From positions 1 through 23,158 of IMG/VR virus record IMGVR_UViG_3300008266_000492: 23,158 bases of DNA. One strand, written 5' to 3'. Source of the stretch: a virus. Under the pieces are notes generated by a model. The model was not told the DNA's origin. It did no database searches and saw only the letters and a program-made list of their open reading frames with translations. Position 1 is the first letter of the stretch. Each line of letters opens with the position of its first letter. A program made the position numbers and the translations under genes. Shown here one piece after another: positions 7,167 through 13,421 of this stretch.

Positions 7167-7181
7167 AGATACGAAGAGTCA

Positions 7182-7210
7182 TTCAGAACGGATCACTATT
7201 GGATTATAAA
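7182..7210 (+). promoter_or_regulatory. Weak rightward promoter candidate
   Basis: TTCAGA (7182-7187) and TATAAA (7205-7210) are spaced by 17 nt and each match sigma70 consensus at four or five of six bases. The first rightward gene starts at 8045, so the leader would be about 800 nt and would cross the iterons. Overlapping TATAAC and GTATA repeats follow at 7215-7237. This may equally be AT-rich origin DNA. Confidence 0.25.
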
Positions 7211-7414
7211 TAATTATAACCAAGTATAACCGAGTATACGGAGAGGAGAATATATTTCCCGAACAGGAAAATTATTAAGTTTACTTGGGTTTACTGGGAA
7301 TAATGTACCGATCGGGGTGATTGCTAAAAATATTGCAAATTTTGTTGAGGTGAACGACTCGGGTTGTAGAAAACATTGGAGAAATTTTTGAGGTGCAATG
7401 CACTATAGTCCAGC

Positions 7415-7487
7415 CCCCCGCACCCCCGGGGCTACCCACTCGCGCTCGCGCACGCACGCGTGCCCAGGCGCGCCCAGGCGCGCGCTA
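7415..7487. other. GC-rich block with short palindromes
   Basis: This short block is almost only G and C, in sharp contrast to the AT-rich DNA on its left. It contains AGCCCC/GGGGCT arms near 7412-7433, the 10-bp palindrome GCACGCGTGC (7454-7463), and a direct repeat CCCAGGCGCG (7463 and 7473). No U-run follows, so it is not a standard terminator. A strong secondary structure or a strand-switch or pause site next to the iterons is possible. Confidence 0.6.
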
Positions 7488-7497
7488 GTTGCTGCAC

Positions 7498-7555
7498 GAT
7501 CGAGCATGATCGAGACATCTAGCGACATATCGCTGCATGATCGAGACAGATCGAG
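7498..7555. repeat. Four phased GATCGAG iterons flanking an inverted repeat
   Basis: GATCGAG is present at 7498, 7508, 7539 and 7549. Start-to-start distances are 10, 31 and 10 bp, about one, three and one helical turns, so all copies face the same side of DNA. The inner pair share the longer unit GCATGATCGAGACA (7504-7517 and 7535-7548). Between them lies the inverted repeat AGCGA-CATA-TCGCT (7521-7534). This is a strong signature of a multi-subunit protein binding site, such as a replication origin, partition site or early repressor site. Confidence 0.75.
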
Positions 7556-8044
7556 CACTATGCATAATTGCTATAGATGTATGTGATTGGTGCATAACAC
7601 ACTGTAGCACGTTACTACCCCATCAATCAGTGTCAATCGATCGCAACACCTTGATGTGTCAACTAATCCTTACACCATTCACGCCATGAATACCCTCGAG
7701 ATGCGAGTCATTCTCATTAGTGCGCTGAGCATCTACCTGCTAGCCCACTAGCATTCCACCCATTCTGTGCGCTGTGGCGCTTCTGAGAGCGTTTCAGCGG
7801 CATGTACACCTGTACACTGGAGGTTTGTACAGTAGTCCAGGATTTTGGCACACTTGATGCTACGCGCGCACGCACGCATCTCATTTAGTGCAATGGCACG
7901 AGCTGATTGGTTACTTGGACTGTTGAAAAAATATCATATGTTTTCGGGCTTCTGATTTTTGACAAAAGCACTAGAATTCGGGTCGAGCGCAAGGATGCGC
8001 GGGACGGAAACAGGGAAACAGGAAACACAAACGGAGAGCCTGAT

Positions 8045-8251
8045 ATGTGGACTAAAGACGACTGCTTGGCTTTTGCCTCTGATAGTGCTGATTCCGCATT
8101 CGCATATGCTAGCGATTATTCATCCCTGCAAGAGTCAATCGATATCGCGCGCGAGAACATTCGTTGCACGTTGCAGGAATACCGCGCAAGCGAATACGAA
8201 CGCGAAGCTTGGGCTGTTTTCGATTCTCGCGTCGCGAACAAAGGATCTTGA
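8045..8251 (+). CDS. Small acidic early protein, 68 aa
   Basis: ATG 8045 has GGAG 8 nt upstream; the frame extends further 5' but without a start that has a ribosome site. The product starts MWTKDDCLAF and continues as one or two amphipathic helices rich in Ala, Ser, Asp and Glu, with two Cys. It is the first gene of the rightward unit, directly after an A-rich leader with three GGAAACA repeats. Position suggests an early, host-takeover type product. I do not recognise the family. Confidence 0.65.
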   Translation: MWTKDDCLAFASDSADSAFAYASDYSSLQESIDIARENIRCTLQEYRASEYEREAWAVFDSRVANKGS

Positions 8252-8252
8252 T

Positions 8253-8570
8253 ATGTACAGCTACGAAAATTGGATTGAAGACAACAATGCTTGGTTCTCC
8301 CGATCCGACCGTTTTGACGGATTCGACCGGGGGGATATTGTCGATAATGAAGGTGATGCCACACCGGCAAAGCACACAGGAGAACAGACCATGCAGCACG
8401 TAACGCTTGAGCAGCTGTCAGTAGCAGACCGATCCTTTTTGATCCGGTGGTTGTCTTGGAATGACCGCCATGGCGTGTACACGGACGAGGATAGCGCAGC
8501 TGAGGGGTTGCCGCCGATCACGCTCGAAGAAGCACGTGATCTTGTCCGTATTCAATTTGGGGGAGAATGA
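8253..8570 (+). CDS. Hypothetical early protein, 105 aa
   Basis: The start ATG 8253 follows the previous stop by one base, with AAGGA about 7 nt upstream. The protein begins MYSYENWIEDNNAWF and is acidic, rich in Asp and aromatic residues. The second half, from about residue 48 (MQHVTLEQLSVADRSFLIRW), looks like a small helical domain and ends LVRIQFGGE. A second ATG at about 8391 (MQHVT) could give a shorter form, though no clear site supports it. Family unknown. It overlaps the next gene's possible start at ATGA (8567). Confidence 0.6.
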   Translation: MYSYENWIEDNNAWFSRSDRFDGFDRGDIVDNEGDATPAKHTGEQTMQHVTLEQLSVADRSFLIRWLSWNDRHGVYTDEDSAAEGLPPITLEEARDLVRIQFGGE

Positions 8571-8572
8571 TC

Positions 8573-8785
8573 ATGCACCGTACATACGAAGAATCCTATG
8601 CCGCCCACTACCCTAAATTCCAGGAAGCTTACCGCGCTGCGCCGCTCGCGGCTTGCTTAGGTGCCCGCAAAGACATATACGAAACTCTCGTTCACCATTA
8701 CGGTCGCACGCCGTACGAAGCTAAGCTTATGGCAGAGCTCGATGCCGCTCGCGAGCGCATCGCTTGCCTGTCCAAAGGAGTGTGA
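8573..8785 (+). CDS. Hypothetical early protein, 70 aa
   Basis: Two in-frame ATGs are available, 8567 and 8573. I chose 8573 because GGGAG (8561-8565) is 7 nt upstream, while it is too close to 8567. The product (MHRTYEESYAAHYPKFQEAY) is helical and rich in Ala, Tyr and Arg, with two Cys. No membrane segment or known motif is seen. It sits inside a run of tiny, evenly spaced early genes with strong ribosome sites, so high expression is likely. Function unknown. Confidence 0.6.
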   Translation: MHRTYEESYAAHYPKFQEAYRAAPLAACLGARKDIYETLVHHYGRTPYEAKLMAELDAARERIACLSKGV

Positions 8786-8787
8786 TC

Positions 8788-8898
8788 ATGTACGACTCAA
8801 TTATTACTCAGGTCGAGCGTGGCATAGTCTATGCAATGTGCATCGCCTACTCCGTACTCGTGTTCGTAGCATCCGTCAAACTCATCATTGGAGCCTAG
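8788..8898 (+). CDS. Single-span membrane microprotein, 36 aa
   Basis: AAAGGAG lies 7 nt before ATG 8788. The 36-aa product has a short polar N terminus (MYDSIITQVERG), one hydrophobic helix at about residues 13-30 (IVYAMCIAYSVLVFVASV), then KLIIGA. The ribosome site is among the best of the region and the gene fills exactly the space between its neighbours, which supports it being real. Small membrane proteins in early phage regions can disturb host membrane or block superinfection; that is a suggestion only. Confidence 0.6.
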   Translation: MYDSIITQVERGIVYAMCIAYSVLVFVASVKLIIGA

Positions 8899-8901
8899 AC
8901 C

Positions 8902-9279
8902 ATGTACCAGACCGTCAGCTTTAGCATGTTCGTTGATGCGTTCCGCAGTATGGATCGCTATAACCAATTCGCGGCGTACTACTACGAGAATATCCCTGTC
9001 GGAGCATACGATGCTATGCGCGTGCTGTTCGACTATCTGGAGGATTCCGACGACAACATAGAGCTCGACGTGATCGCTCTGTGCTGCGAGTTCTCGCATG
9101 ACACGGCTACGGAGATTGCCAACCAGTACAATATCGACATTTTCGGTGATGCGGACGAGTATGAGGTACGTAACAGCAATCGGGAAGATGAGATCACCGA
9201 CATCGTTCGGGAGTATCTGGAAGATCAGGGTATGCTGATCGGCGAGACTGACTACGGGTTTGTGTATCGTCAGCATTAG
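8902..9279 (+). CDS. Acidic hypothetical protein, 125 aa
   Basis: GGAG is 7-8 nt before ATG 8902. The protein is 125 aa and strongly acidic (long runs of Asp/Glu such as FDYLEDSDDNIELD), with several Tyr, ending GFVYRQH. It appears all-helical with a few strands and no cysteine motif beyond one CC pair. Highly acidic small phage proteins often mimic DNA or bind host nucleoid or RNA polymerase proteins, but nothing here identifies a target. It is followed by a 74-nt gap before the GP88-family gene. Confidence 0.65.
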   Translation: MYQTVSFSMFVDAFRSMDRYNQFAAYYYENIPVGAYDAMRVLFDYLEDSDDNIELDVIALCCEFSHDTATEIANQYNIDIFGDADEYEVRNSNREDEITDIVREYLEDQGMLIGETDYGFVYRQH

Positions 9280-9353
9280 TGGTATGCAACAGTGTGAGCA
9301 TTCTCGCAAGTGCTCACCATGGTGCAATCCGCATCAAACTCGGAGCTTATGCC

Positions 9354-10061
9354 ATGAGATACCTTGCCATCGGGAACAATGCTAAGACCATCAAATCAGA
9401 CAAGGGTGGGGAGTGGCTTACTGCCATCCTGTATCTCGCTCCGGCCGATACTGTCGAAGGTATCAACGTGTGCCCAATGGCAGAATTGGCAGGGTGCAAG
9501 GAAGCTTGCCTGTACACTGCGGGGCGTGGCGCATTTAACAATGTGCAGCAGGCCAGGATTTCCAAGACAATCGCATTTCGTGATGATCGGGATCAATTCA
9601 TGCGGGATATTGCGGCCGATATCCTGACTGCCAATCGGAAGGCACACAAGCTTGGCGTGCGCCTTGCTGTTAGATTGAATGGTACTTCTGACATTGCATG
9701 GGAGAATATCCCGGTCGCCAATACGGGCGGGAACTACCAGAACATAATGGCAATGTTTCCTGACGTACAGTTTTATGACTACACGAAGCTTCCCGGGCGG
9801 AAGACGCCCACGAATTACCATTTGACGGTCTCGTATTCGGGCGCGAATCCTAAATATGCCGCCAAGGTCCACCGTAGCGGGCACAATGTGGCGGTTGTGT
9901 TCGCATCGGATCGGCCCGCTCGTTTCATCGGTCGGCCTACATTGGATGGGGACGCGAACGATCTACGATTCTTGGACTCTCCTGGTCACGTAGTGGCGTT
10001 GACTGCTAAAGGCAAGGCAAAGCGGGATCGTACAGGATTTGTGGTGCGGAATGTAGCGTGA
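9354..10061 (+). CDS. GP88-family phage protein, 235 aa
   Basis: I place the start at ATG 9354 (GGAG 8 nt upstream; conserved opening MRYLAIGNNAKTIKSDKGGE), not at a start 75 nt upstream. The sequence matches the phage 'gene product 88' family as I know it: an N-terminal cysteine cluster INVCPMAELAGCKEACLYTAG (C40, C48, C52), then QQARISKTIAFRDDRDQFMR, VRLNGTSDIAWEN (107-119) and QFYDYTKLPGR (139-149). The function of the family is not established. Three closely spaced Cys and a conserved YDYTK could bind a metal or Fe-S cluster and suggest an enzyme. It is the largest early gene, followed by a hairpin without U-tract. Confidence 0.8.
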   Translation: MRYLAIGNNAKTIKSDKGGEWLTAILYLAPADTVEGINVCPMAELAGCKEACLYTAGRGAFNNVQQARISKTIAFRDDRDQFMRDIAADILTANRKAHKLGVRLAVRLNGTSDIAWENIPVANTGGNYQNIMAMFPDVQFYDYTKLPGRKTPTNYHLTVSYSGANPKYAAKVHRSGHNVAVVFASDRPARFIGRPTLDGDANDLRFLDSPGHVVALTAKGKAKRDRTGFVVRNVA

Positions 10062-10070
10062 ATGGGGGCG

Positions 10071-10092
10071 AGCCTGCCACGGATGGCGGGCT
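10071..10092. terminator. Hairpin after GP88 gene, possible weak terminator
   Basis: AGCCTGCC (10071-10078) pairs with GGCGGGCT (10085-10092) through eight pairs including one G-T wobble, with loop ACGGAT, 10 nt after the stop. It is GC-rich but followed by TGATGATAGC, not a U-run. It may act as a factor-dependent terminator or mRNA-protecting hairpin before the promoter-like region that follows. Confidence 0.35.
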
Positions 10093-10249
10093 TGATGATA
10101 GCTTCGCACTAGGTTGGGTGAATGCGCTCGATACCAGTTACTAGGTGCTCCGCTACCATGAAACAGGGAGCGTGTCAAACCCTCTATTGTGTGCATTAGT
10201 TGGCACTAGTAGGGGTGGATATGCTCAGGATGTAGAGTATTTTTACTCA

Positions 10250-10317
10250 CTAGTACTAGTACTAGTAAGTACAGTACTAAACCTTAAGGTTTATTTAATA
10301 GTACTAGTGCTAGTACT
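10250..10317. repeat. Composite palindromic element B
   Basis: CTAGTA is repeated three times (10250-10267), then AGTACAG (10268-10274), then the perfect 16-bp palindrome TAAACCTTAAGGTTTA (10278-10293), then TTTA and ATAGTACT (10298-10305) and another TAGTACT at 10311-10317. The part order equals element A at 7045-7118: GTAC-type tandem repeats, AGTACAGTA, AAACCT/AGGTTT arms, TAGTACT. The arm sequences are identical and the centre differs (AGA in A, TA in B). Two matching copies 3.2 kb apart argue for a shared trans-acting factor. Confidence 0.8.
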
Positions 10318-10328
10318 GAGGAGATCGA

Positions 10329-10520
10329 ATGCGAATGCTGTTCACGAACGAGGGCGAAGGCACACAAAGCAGGGTAGTGGCTCTACGATCCCGGCCGGGG
10401 TGGTACGCCGTGACACTCATGGACCTGGATTCTGGGGAGGTGCTGCCGTACGCTCGTCACGTTGACAATCTGGAAGTAGCAATTAAACTTGCCCGTGAGT
10501 GGGCTAACTTGGGAGAATGA
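10329..10520 (+). CDS. Hypothetical small protein, 63 aa
   Basis: GAGGAG lies 5 nt before ATG 10329. The 63-aa product begins MRMLFTNEGEG and has a strand-rich middle (RPGWYAVTLMDLDSGEVLPY) followed by an amphipathic helix ending REWANLGE. This looks like a small beta-beta-alpha domain. It is the first gene after element B and may be directly controlled by it. Family unknown. Confidence 0.65.
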   Translation: MRMLFTNEGEGTQSRVVALRSRPGWYAVTLMDLDSGEVLPYARHVDNLEVAIKLAREWANLGE

Positions 10521-10522
10521 AA

Positions 10523-10804
10523 ATGTGGAATCCAATGACAGCAGACGAGCCGGATCCGTATCCTGGAATGCTTGAAGATGCGATCGAGCGCCGTGCTAAC
10601 CGTCTGATGGACGACGAGGATTGGGTTGCTTGCCAGTTCGAGGATGGCTTGGTATCGGGAAAAGGCCTGTTCAAAACAATCGCTGGGCCGTATGTGCATG
10701 GCAGTACTCACGCATTGATCGGCGGACTGATCATTGATGTTCTCTGGAAGCTTGCTATGCAGCAGGCAGCAGACACAATTGACGACGACTACGACGGAGA
10801 ATGA
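10523..10804 (+). CDS. Hypothetical protein, 93 aa
   Basis: Starts are ATG 10517 or 10523; I chose 10523 because GGGAG sits 7 nt before it and overlaps too closely with the other, the same arrangement as at 8573. The 93-aa product begins MWNPMTADEPDPYPG and ends in an acidic DDDYDGE tail. Residues 62-80 (STHALIGGLIIDVLWKLAMQ) are hydrophobic enough for one weak membrane-associated helix. No known motif is seen. The stop TGA lies one base before the next start. Confidence 0.6.
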   Translation: MWNPMTADEPDPYPGMLEDAIERRANRLMDDEDWVACQFEDGLVSGKGLFKTIAGPYVHGSTHALIGGLIIDVLWKLAMQQAADTIDDDYDGE

Positions 10805-10805
10805 A

Positions 10806-11012
10806 ATGGAAACCGTGACAAGATTCGCAATCCAGGCTTACGATCCTCTGGAACCGCACTTTTGGTTCCTGCTGTCCAGCACGCACGAAACGATCAAGGA
10901 TGCGGAAGACAAAATCCGTTCTTTTGAAAGATGGGAAGAGGCTAACCCCATCCCCAATTTGAGGAAGATGGATCACAGGATCCTCCCATTCACAATCGAG
11001 GTGCCAGTATGA
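10806..11012 (+). CDS. Hypothetical protein, 68 aa
   Basis: ATG 10806 has GGAG 7 nt upstream; an in-frame upstream extension to 10734 is a shadow of the previous gene. The product is 68 aa, begins METVTRFAIQAYDPLEPHFW and looks like a compact alpha/beta domain with a middle helix (THETIKDAEDKIRSFERWEE). It ends in a strand, FTIEVPV. Overlap of its stop with the next ATG is ATGA-type. Family not recognised. Confidence 0.6.
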   Translation: METVTRFAIQAYDPLEPHFWFLLSSTHETIKDAEDKIRSFERWEEANPIPNLRKMDHRILPFTIEVPV

Positions 11013-11227
11013 GCGCAATGTCTGACTTTAGTATCTGGATCGAGGATGTATTGGTGTCTCGTGGGTGGGACATAGACGATCCTGAGGTGCAATGGTGCAT
11101 TAACAAGCATCAAGGCTATTTGATGAGCATGTACGCTGCTAACTGCCCAGAACAGGAAGTGACGAGGGCGTTTGCGGGCTTCTGGCACAGAGCAGAGGCA
11201 GTGCTTAAACCTGCGAGGGTGTACTGA
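11009..11227 (+). CDS. Hypothetical protein, 72 aa
   Basis: ATG 11009 overlaps the previous stop (ATGA) and has GAGGTG upstream. The 72-aa protein (MSAMSDFSIWIEDVLVSRGW) is helical, with two Cys and several Trp. A second in-frame ATG lies three codons later. No domain is recognised. It belongs to the chain of coupled small genes preceding the primase-helicase gene. Confidence 0.6.
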   Translation: MSAMSDFSIWIEDVLVSRGWDIDDPEVQWCINKHQGYLMSMYAANCPEQEVTRAFAGFWHRAEAVLKPARVY

Positions 11228-11229
11228 TC

Positions 11230-11316
11230 ATGAACGGAAATGATGTGGTGATGTTCGTTTGCCTAATCGGTTTGATCGGGTTCTGCATGTGGTACGACCA
11301 GGAGCGCTGGCCTTGA
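11230..11316 (+). CDS. Membrane microprotein, 28 aa
   Basis: ATG 11230 opens a 28-aa frame: a short N terminus (MNGNDVV), one hydrophobic helix at about 8-20 (MFVCLIGLIGFCM) and the polar tail WYDQERWP. The ribosome site is modest (GAGGG, 10 nt away), but it starts 2 nt after the preceding stop and its own stop overlaps the next start in TTGA, which fits the gene-packing rule of the region. This is the second single-span microprotein here (see 8788). Confidence 0.45.
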   Translation: MNGNDVVMFVCLIGLIGFCMWYDQERWP

Positions 11317-11567
11317 GGTGCCGTGCCTGTAACAGGAAGATGGAAGTCCTGCGGTCCAAGCATGGCGGCTTTGAGGATCTGTGCTATATGTGCCGCAGTT
11401 ATGTGGCACGAGACATGCGTGCCAAGATGTACGGGAAGGATGAAGAATCCGTGAGTCAGGAGCAGATCCTTGTGGACATAGAGCCGAAGGATGTTGATGA
11501 TAGCTGGCTTGTGCCTGATCGTAACAGCGAATGGGGAAGCATACTGGAGGGAATGAGTGATGATTGA
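11313..11567 (+). CDS. Zinc-ribbon protein with TTG start, 84 aa
   Basis: I propose TTG 11313 as start. AGGAG is 8 nt upstream, it overlaps the previous stop (TTGA), and it places a zinc ribbon at the N terminus: MRCRACNRKM, C3 and C6, then LCYMC, C24 and C27. An earlier in-frame TTG (11259) would overlap the 28-aa gene fully. The rest is acidic and probably unfolded or helical. Such small zinc ribbons are common in phage early genes and in proteins binding nucleic acid or RNA polymerase. Target unknown. Confidence 0.65.
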   Translation: MRCRACNRKMEVLRSKHGGFEDLCYMCRSYVARDMRAKMYGKDEESVSQEQILVDIEPKDVDDSWLVPDRNSEWGSILEGMSDD

Positions 11568-11703
11568 GTGGGATGTGGATTTCAGCGACACGCAGCGTAG
11601 GTATGTTGTGATGGTGGATCTTGGGGATGAGACTGTAGTGCTAACCCGAGAGATGCTGGCCGACATGCTGAACAGTCTGGACGAGGCCGAGACTTCGGCA
11701 TAA
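11560..11703 (+). CDS. Small acidic protein, 47 aa
   Basis: ATG 11560 overlaps the end of the zinc-ribbon gene by 8 nt, with GGAGG about 9 nt upstream. The 47-aa product starts MIEWDVDFSDTQRRY and forms a likely beta-hairpin (RYVVMVDLGDETVVLT) followed by one helix (REMLADMLNSLDEAE). This resembles a small regulatory or mimic-type fold but has no recognisable family. A 50-nt gap with AAGGTG separates it from the primase-helicase gene. Confidence 0.6.
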   Translation: MIEWDVDFSDTQRRYVVMVDLGDETVVLTREMLADMLNSLDEAETSA

Positions 11704-11753
11704 GTGGCGAGATACAGCCATAATACCTGCGGATTCGACAAAGGTGACGAGGT

Positions 11754-13421
11754 ATGAAAATCAGGTGCCCAAAGTGTGCCGAGGAAGGGAGGGATCAGCG
11801 TGGAACTAATGCAACCACGTACCCGGACGGCAGAACATTCTGCCATGCTGGTCATGGTATAGTGTCCGGCCAGCAAACAGAGGTGACACGGATGGAAAGC
11901 AAGATAAGCGTACAGGATTGTCTGTCAGAACCTGCGGGCCATGATCCTGAGCGTAAAATCAGTGACGAGATCGTCCAGAAGTACGGCATACGTTGCGTGT
12001 ACGACACGTCTACAGGAAAAGCCAAGCGCACCTATTACCCGTACGCTGATCGAGACGGAAAGGTTACCGGCTTCAAGGTGAGGAACATTCAGAGTAAAGA
12101 GTTCTTTATCGCAGGAAAACTCAATGGCCTGTGGGGTAAACAGGCTGCACACAAGACACCGCACGGTGCGTTAATCATTACAGAAGGAGAGGAAGATGCG
12201 CTCGCTATCGCAGAGATGTTACGGAATAGTCCTGGGGCTGTGCATGACGTTGTTTCTGTACCTCATGGCGCTAACAGTGACGGCAGGGTTGATGCAAGCG
12301 TTCAAGCCGACATTGATTTCATCCGTAGATACGCCAAAGTCTACCTGTGCTTGGACAACGACGAACCGGGAAGGGCGACGGCAAAAAAGCTGGCAGGATG
12401 GTTATCCGGTTTCGTGCCCGATGTACGCCTAGTCGAGGTTCCAAACAAGGATGCCTCTGCCTGCCTGATGGGAGGGCACAAGGCTGAGTTCGCAGCAGCA
12501 GTGAAGAGTACGCCGCAGTTCCGGCCAGAGGGAATTGTGCATGGCTCAGAGATTAGCATTCAGGATCTCATGCGCTCAGTACCTGAAGGATTCAGCACTC
12601 CCTATCCCGGACTGAACGACAAGTTGCATGGTGTACGCAAAGGAGAGATCCTTACTGTATGCGCTGGCTCAGGCATTGGTAAGAGCACACTGGTGAAGGA
12701 GATAGGCTACGATCTGGTAGTGCGTCATGGCCTGAAGGTGTGCCACATCGCACTAGAGGATGTCGTAGAGGCTACCGCAGCCAGCTATATCGCAATGGAC
12801 AACAACGTACCATCCTCTCGATTCCGTACCGATCCGGGTTGTATCCCTATGCGTCTTGTTGAGGCGAGTATGGATCGTACAGTGCGGAAGATGTACTTCT
12901 TCAATCACTTCGGATCAATTGATTCGTCCACATTCAAGGAGAAGCTGTTCTACTATGCTCGCAGTGGCGTGGACTTCATTATCTTGGATCACCTGAGCAT
13001 GGTTATCTCTGGGTCTGATGTACAGAATGAGCGCAAGGAGATAGACAAGATCATGACTGACCTCGCACAGATGGTAGTGTCCACTGGCGTTGGCCTGATC
13101 AACGTAGTGCATCTCAAGCGCAGAGAATCCAGGGATGCAGGCAAATCCCTGAACGAGGGAGGCGCTGTTAGCCTTACGGATCTCCGAGGATCTGCTGCGC
13201 TGGAGCAACTGAGCTGGGGAGTATTGGCAATGGAGCGCAACCAGCAGGCAGAGGATGGCAGCGAGGACTTTGTATCCCTGCGCGTACTGAAGAACAGAAC
13301 GTGGGGATTCACTGGCTCCTGCGGTAGGGCCAAGTACGTGCATTCCTCCGGGCGTATGCTTCCAGTGGATGATGAACTGCCAGTACCCGATCCTCAATCG
13401 CTCGATGAGGTGTACGCATGA
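11754..13421 (+). CDS. T7-gp4-like primase-helicase, 555 aa
   Basis: Residues 1-40 form a zinc-binding primase domain: C5, C8, C30 and, instead of a final Cys pair partner, a His in FCHAGHG (H34 or H31). T7 gp4 uses four Cys. The TOPRIM domain shows IITEGEEDALA (141-151) and LCLDNDEPGR (198-207), with E144, D201 and D203 as metal ligands. The RecA-like helicase half has Walker A AGSGIGKST (304-312), a Walker B-like FIILDHLSM (408-416), and NVVHLKRR (450-457). It unwinds DNA and primes lagging-strand synthesis, working with the polymerase two genes on. AAGGTG lies 7 nt before the ATG. Length is close to T7 gp4 (566 aa). Confidence 0.95.
   Translation: MKIRCPKCAEEGRDQRGTNATTYPDGRTFCHAGHGIVSGQQTEVTRMESKISVQDCLSEPAGHDPERKISDEIVQKYGIRCVYDTSTGKAKRTYYPYADRDGKVTGFKVRNIQSKEFFIAGKLNGLWGKQAAHKTPHGALIITEGEEDALAIAEMLRNSPGAVHDVVSVPHGANSDGRVDASVQADIDFIRRYAKVYLCLDNDEPGRATAKKLAGWLSGFVPDVRLVEVPNKDASACLMGGHKAEFAAAVKSTPQFRPEGIVHGSEISIQDLMRSVPEGFSTPYPGLNDKLHGVRKGEILTVCAGSGIGKSTLVKEIGYDLVVRHGLKVCHIALEDVVEATAASYIAMDNNVPSSRFRTDPGCIPMRLVEASMDRTVRKMYFFNHFGSIDSSTFKEKLFYYARSGVDFIILDHLSMVISGSDVQNERKEIDKIMTDLAQMVVSTGVGLINVVHLKRRESRDAGKSLNEGGAVSLTDLRGSAALEQLSWGVLAMERNQQAEDGSEDFVSLRVLKNRTWGFTGSCGRAKYVHSSGRMLPVDDELPVPDPQSLDEVYA

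Larger units (their letters stand above)
6712..8044. other. 1.3-kb non-coding island between divergent operons
   Basis: No reading frame with a ribosome binding site is visible across these 1333 bases, whereas the rest of the window is packed with genes. It is a mosaic. Bases 6712-6915 are the leader of the leftward operon, with an AGCTAC/GTAGCT hairpin at 6789-6804. Bases 6916-7410 are AT-rich with many palindromes and GTAC repeats. Bases 7415-7487 are strongly GC-rich. Bases 7498-7555 carry phased iterons. Bases 7560-8044 hold three TGTACA sites (7803, 7811, 7826) and an A-rich leader with three GGAAACA units just before the first rightward gene. AT-rich plus iteron plus divergent transcription is the classic layout of a replication origin and control region; that role is inference. 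Confidence 0.7.
10062..10328. other. Intergenic control region, second site
   Basis: This 267-base gap without a supported gene separates the GP88 gene from the next small-gene block. It holds the hairpin at 10071, a GAGTA/TACTC inverted repeat around TTTT (10234-10247), and the composite GTAC/palindrome element B. The gene at 10329 starts 24 nt after the last element, so the element lies where a promoter or operator is expected. Confidence 0.6.

Noticed and set aside
7412-7433. GC-rich hairpin as rho-independent terminator
   Set aside because: No U-run on either strand.
7398-7586. Open frame of 62 codons in the GC-rich block and iterons
   Set aside because: No ribosome site, composition of a GC-rich spacer (Arg, Pro, Ser, Ala), and it is made of direct repeats.
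7686-7751. 21-codon frame with a hydrophobic stretch
   Set aside because: No Shine-Dalgarno sequence precedes the ATG and it lies inside the non-coding island.
7959-7964. Perfect TTGACA -35 box
   Set aside because: No -10-like hexamer at 16-18 nt downstream; TAGAAT is only 7 nt away.
7907-8044. Upstream extension of the first rightward gene from TTG 7907
   Set aside because: No ribosome site there, while ATG 8045 has GGAG at good distance.
8797-9327. Minus-strand open frame of 176 codons
   Set aside because: Antisense shadow of the 8902-9279 gene; no ribosome site and unlikely composition.
11205-11876. Minus-strand open frame of 223 codons
   Set aside because: It covers four plus-strand genes with good ribosome sites; it has no recognisable motif.
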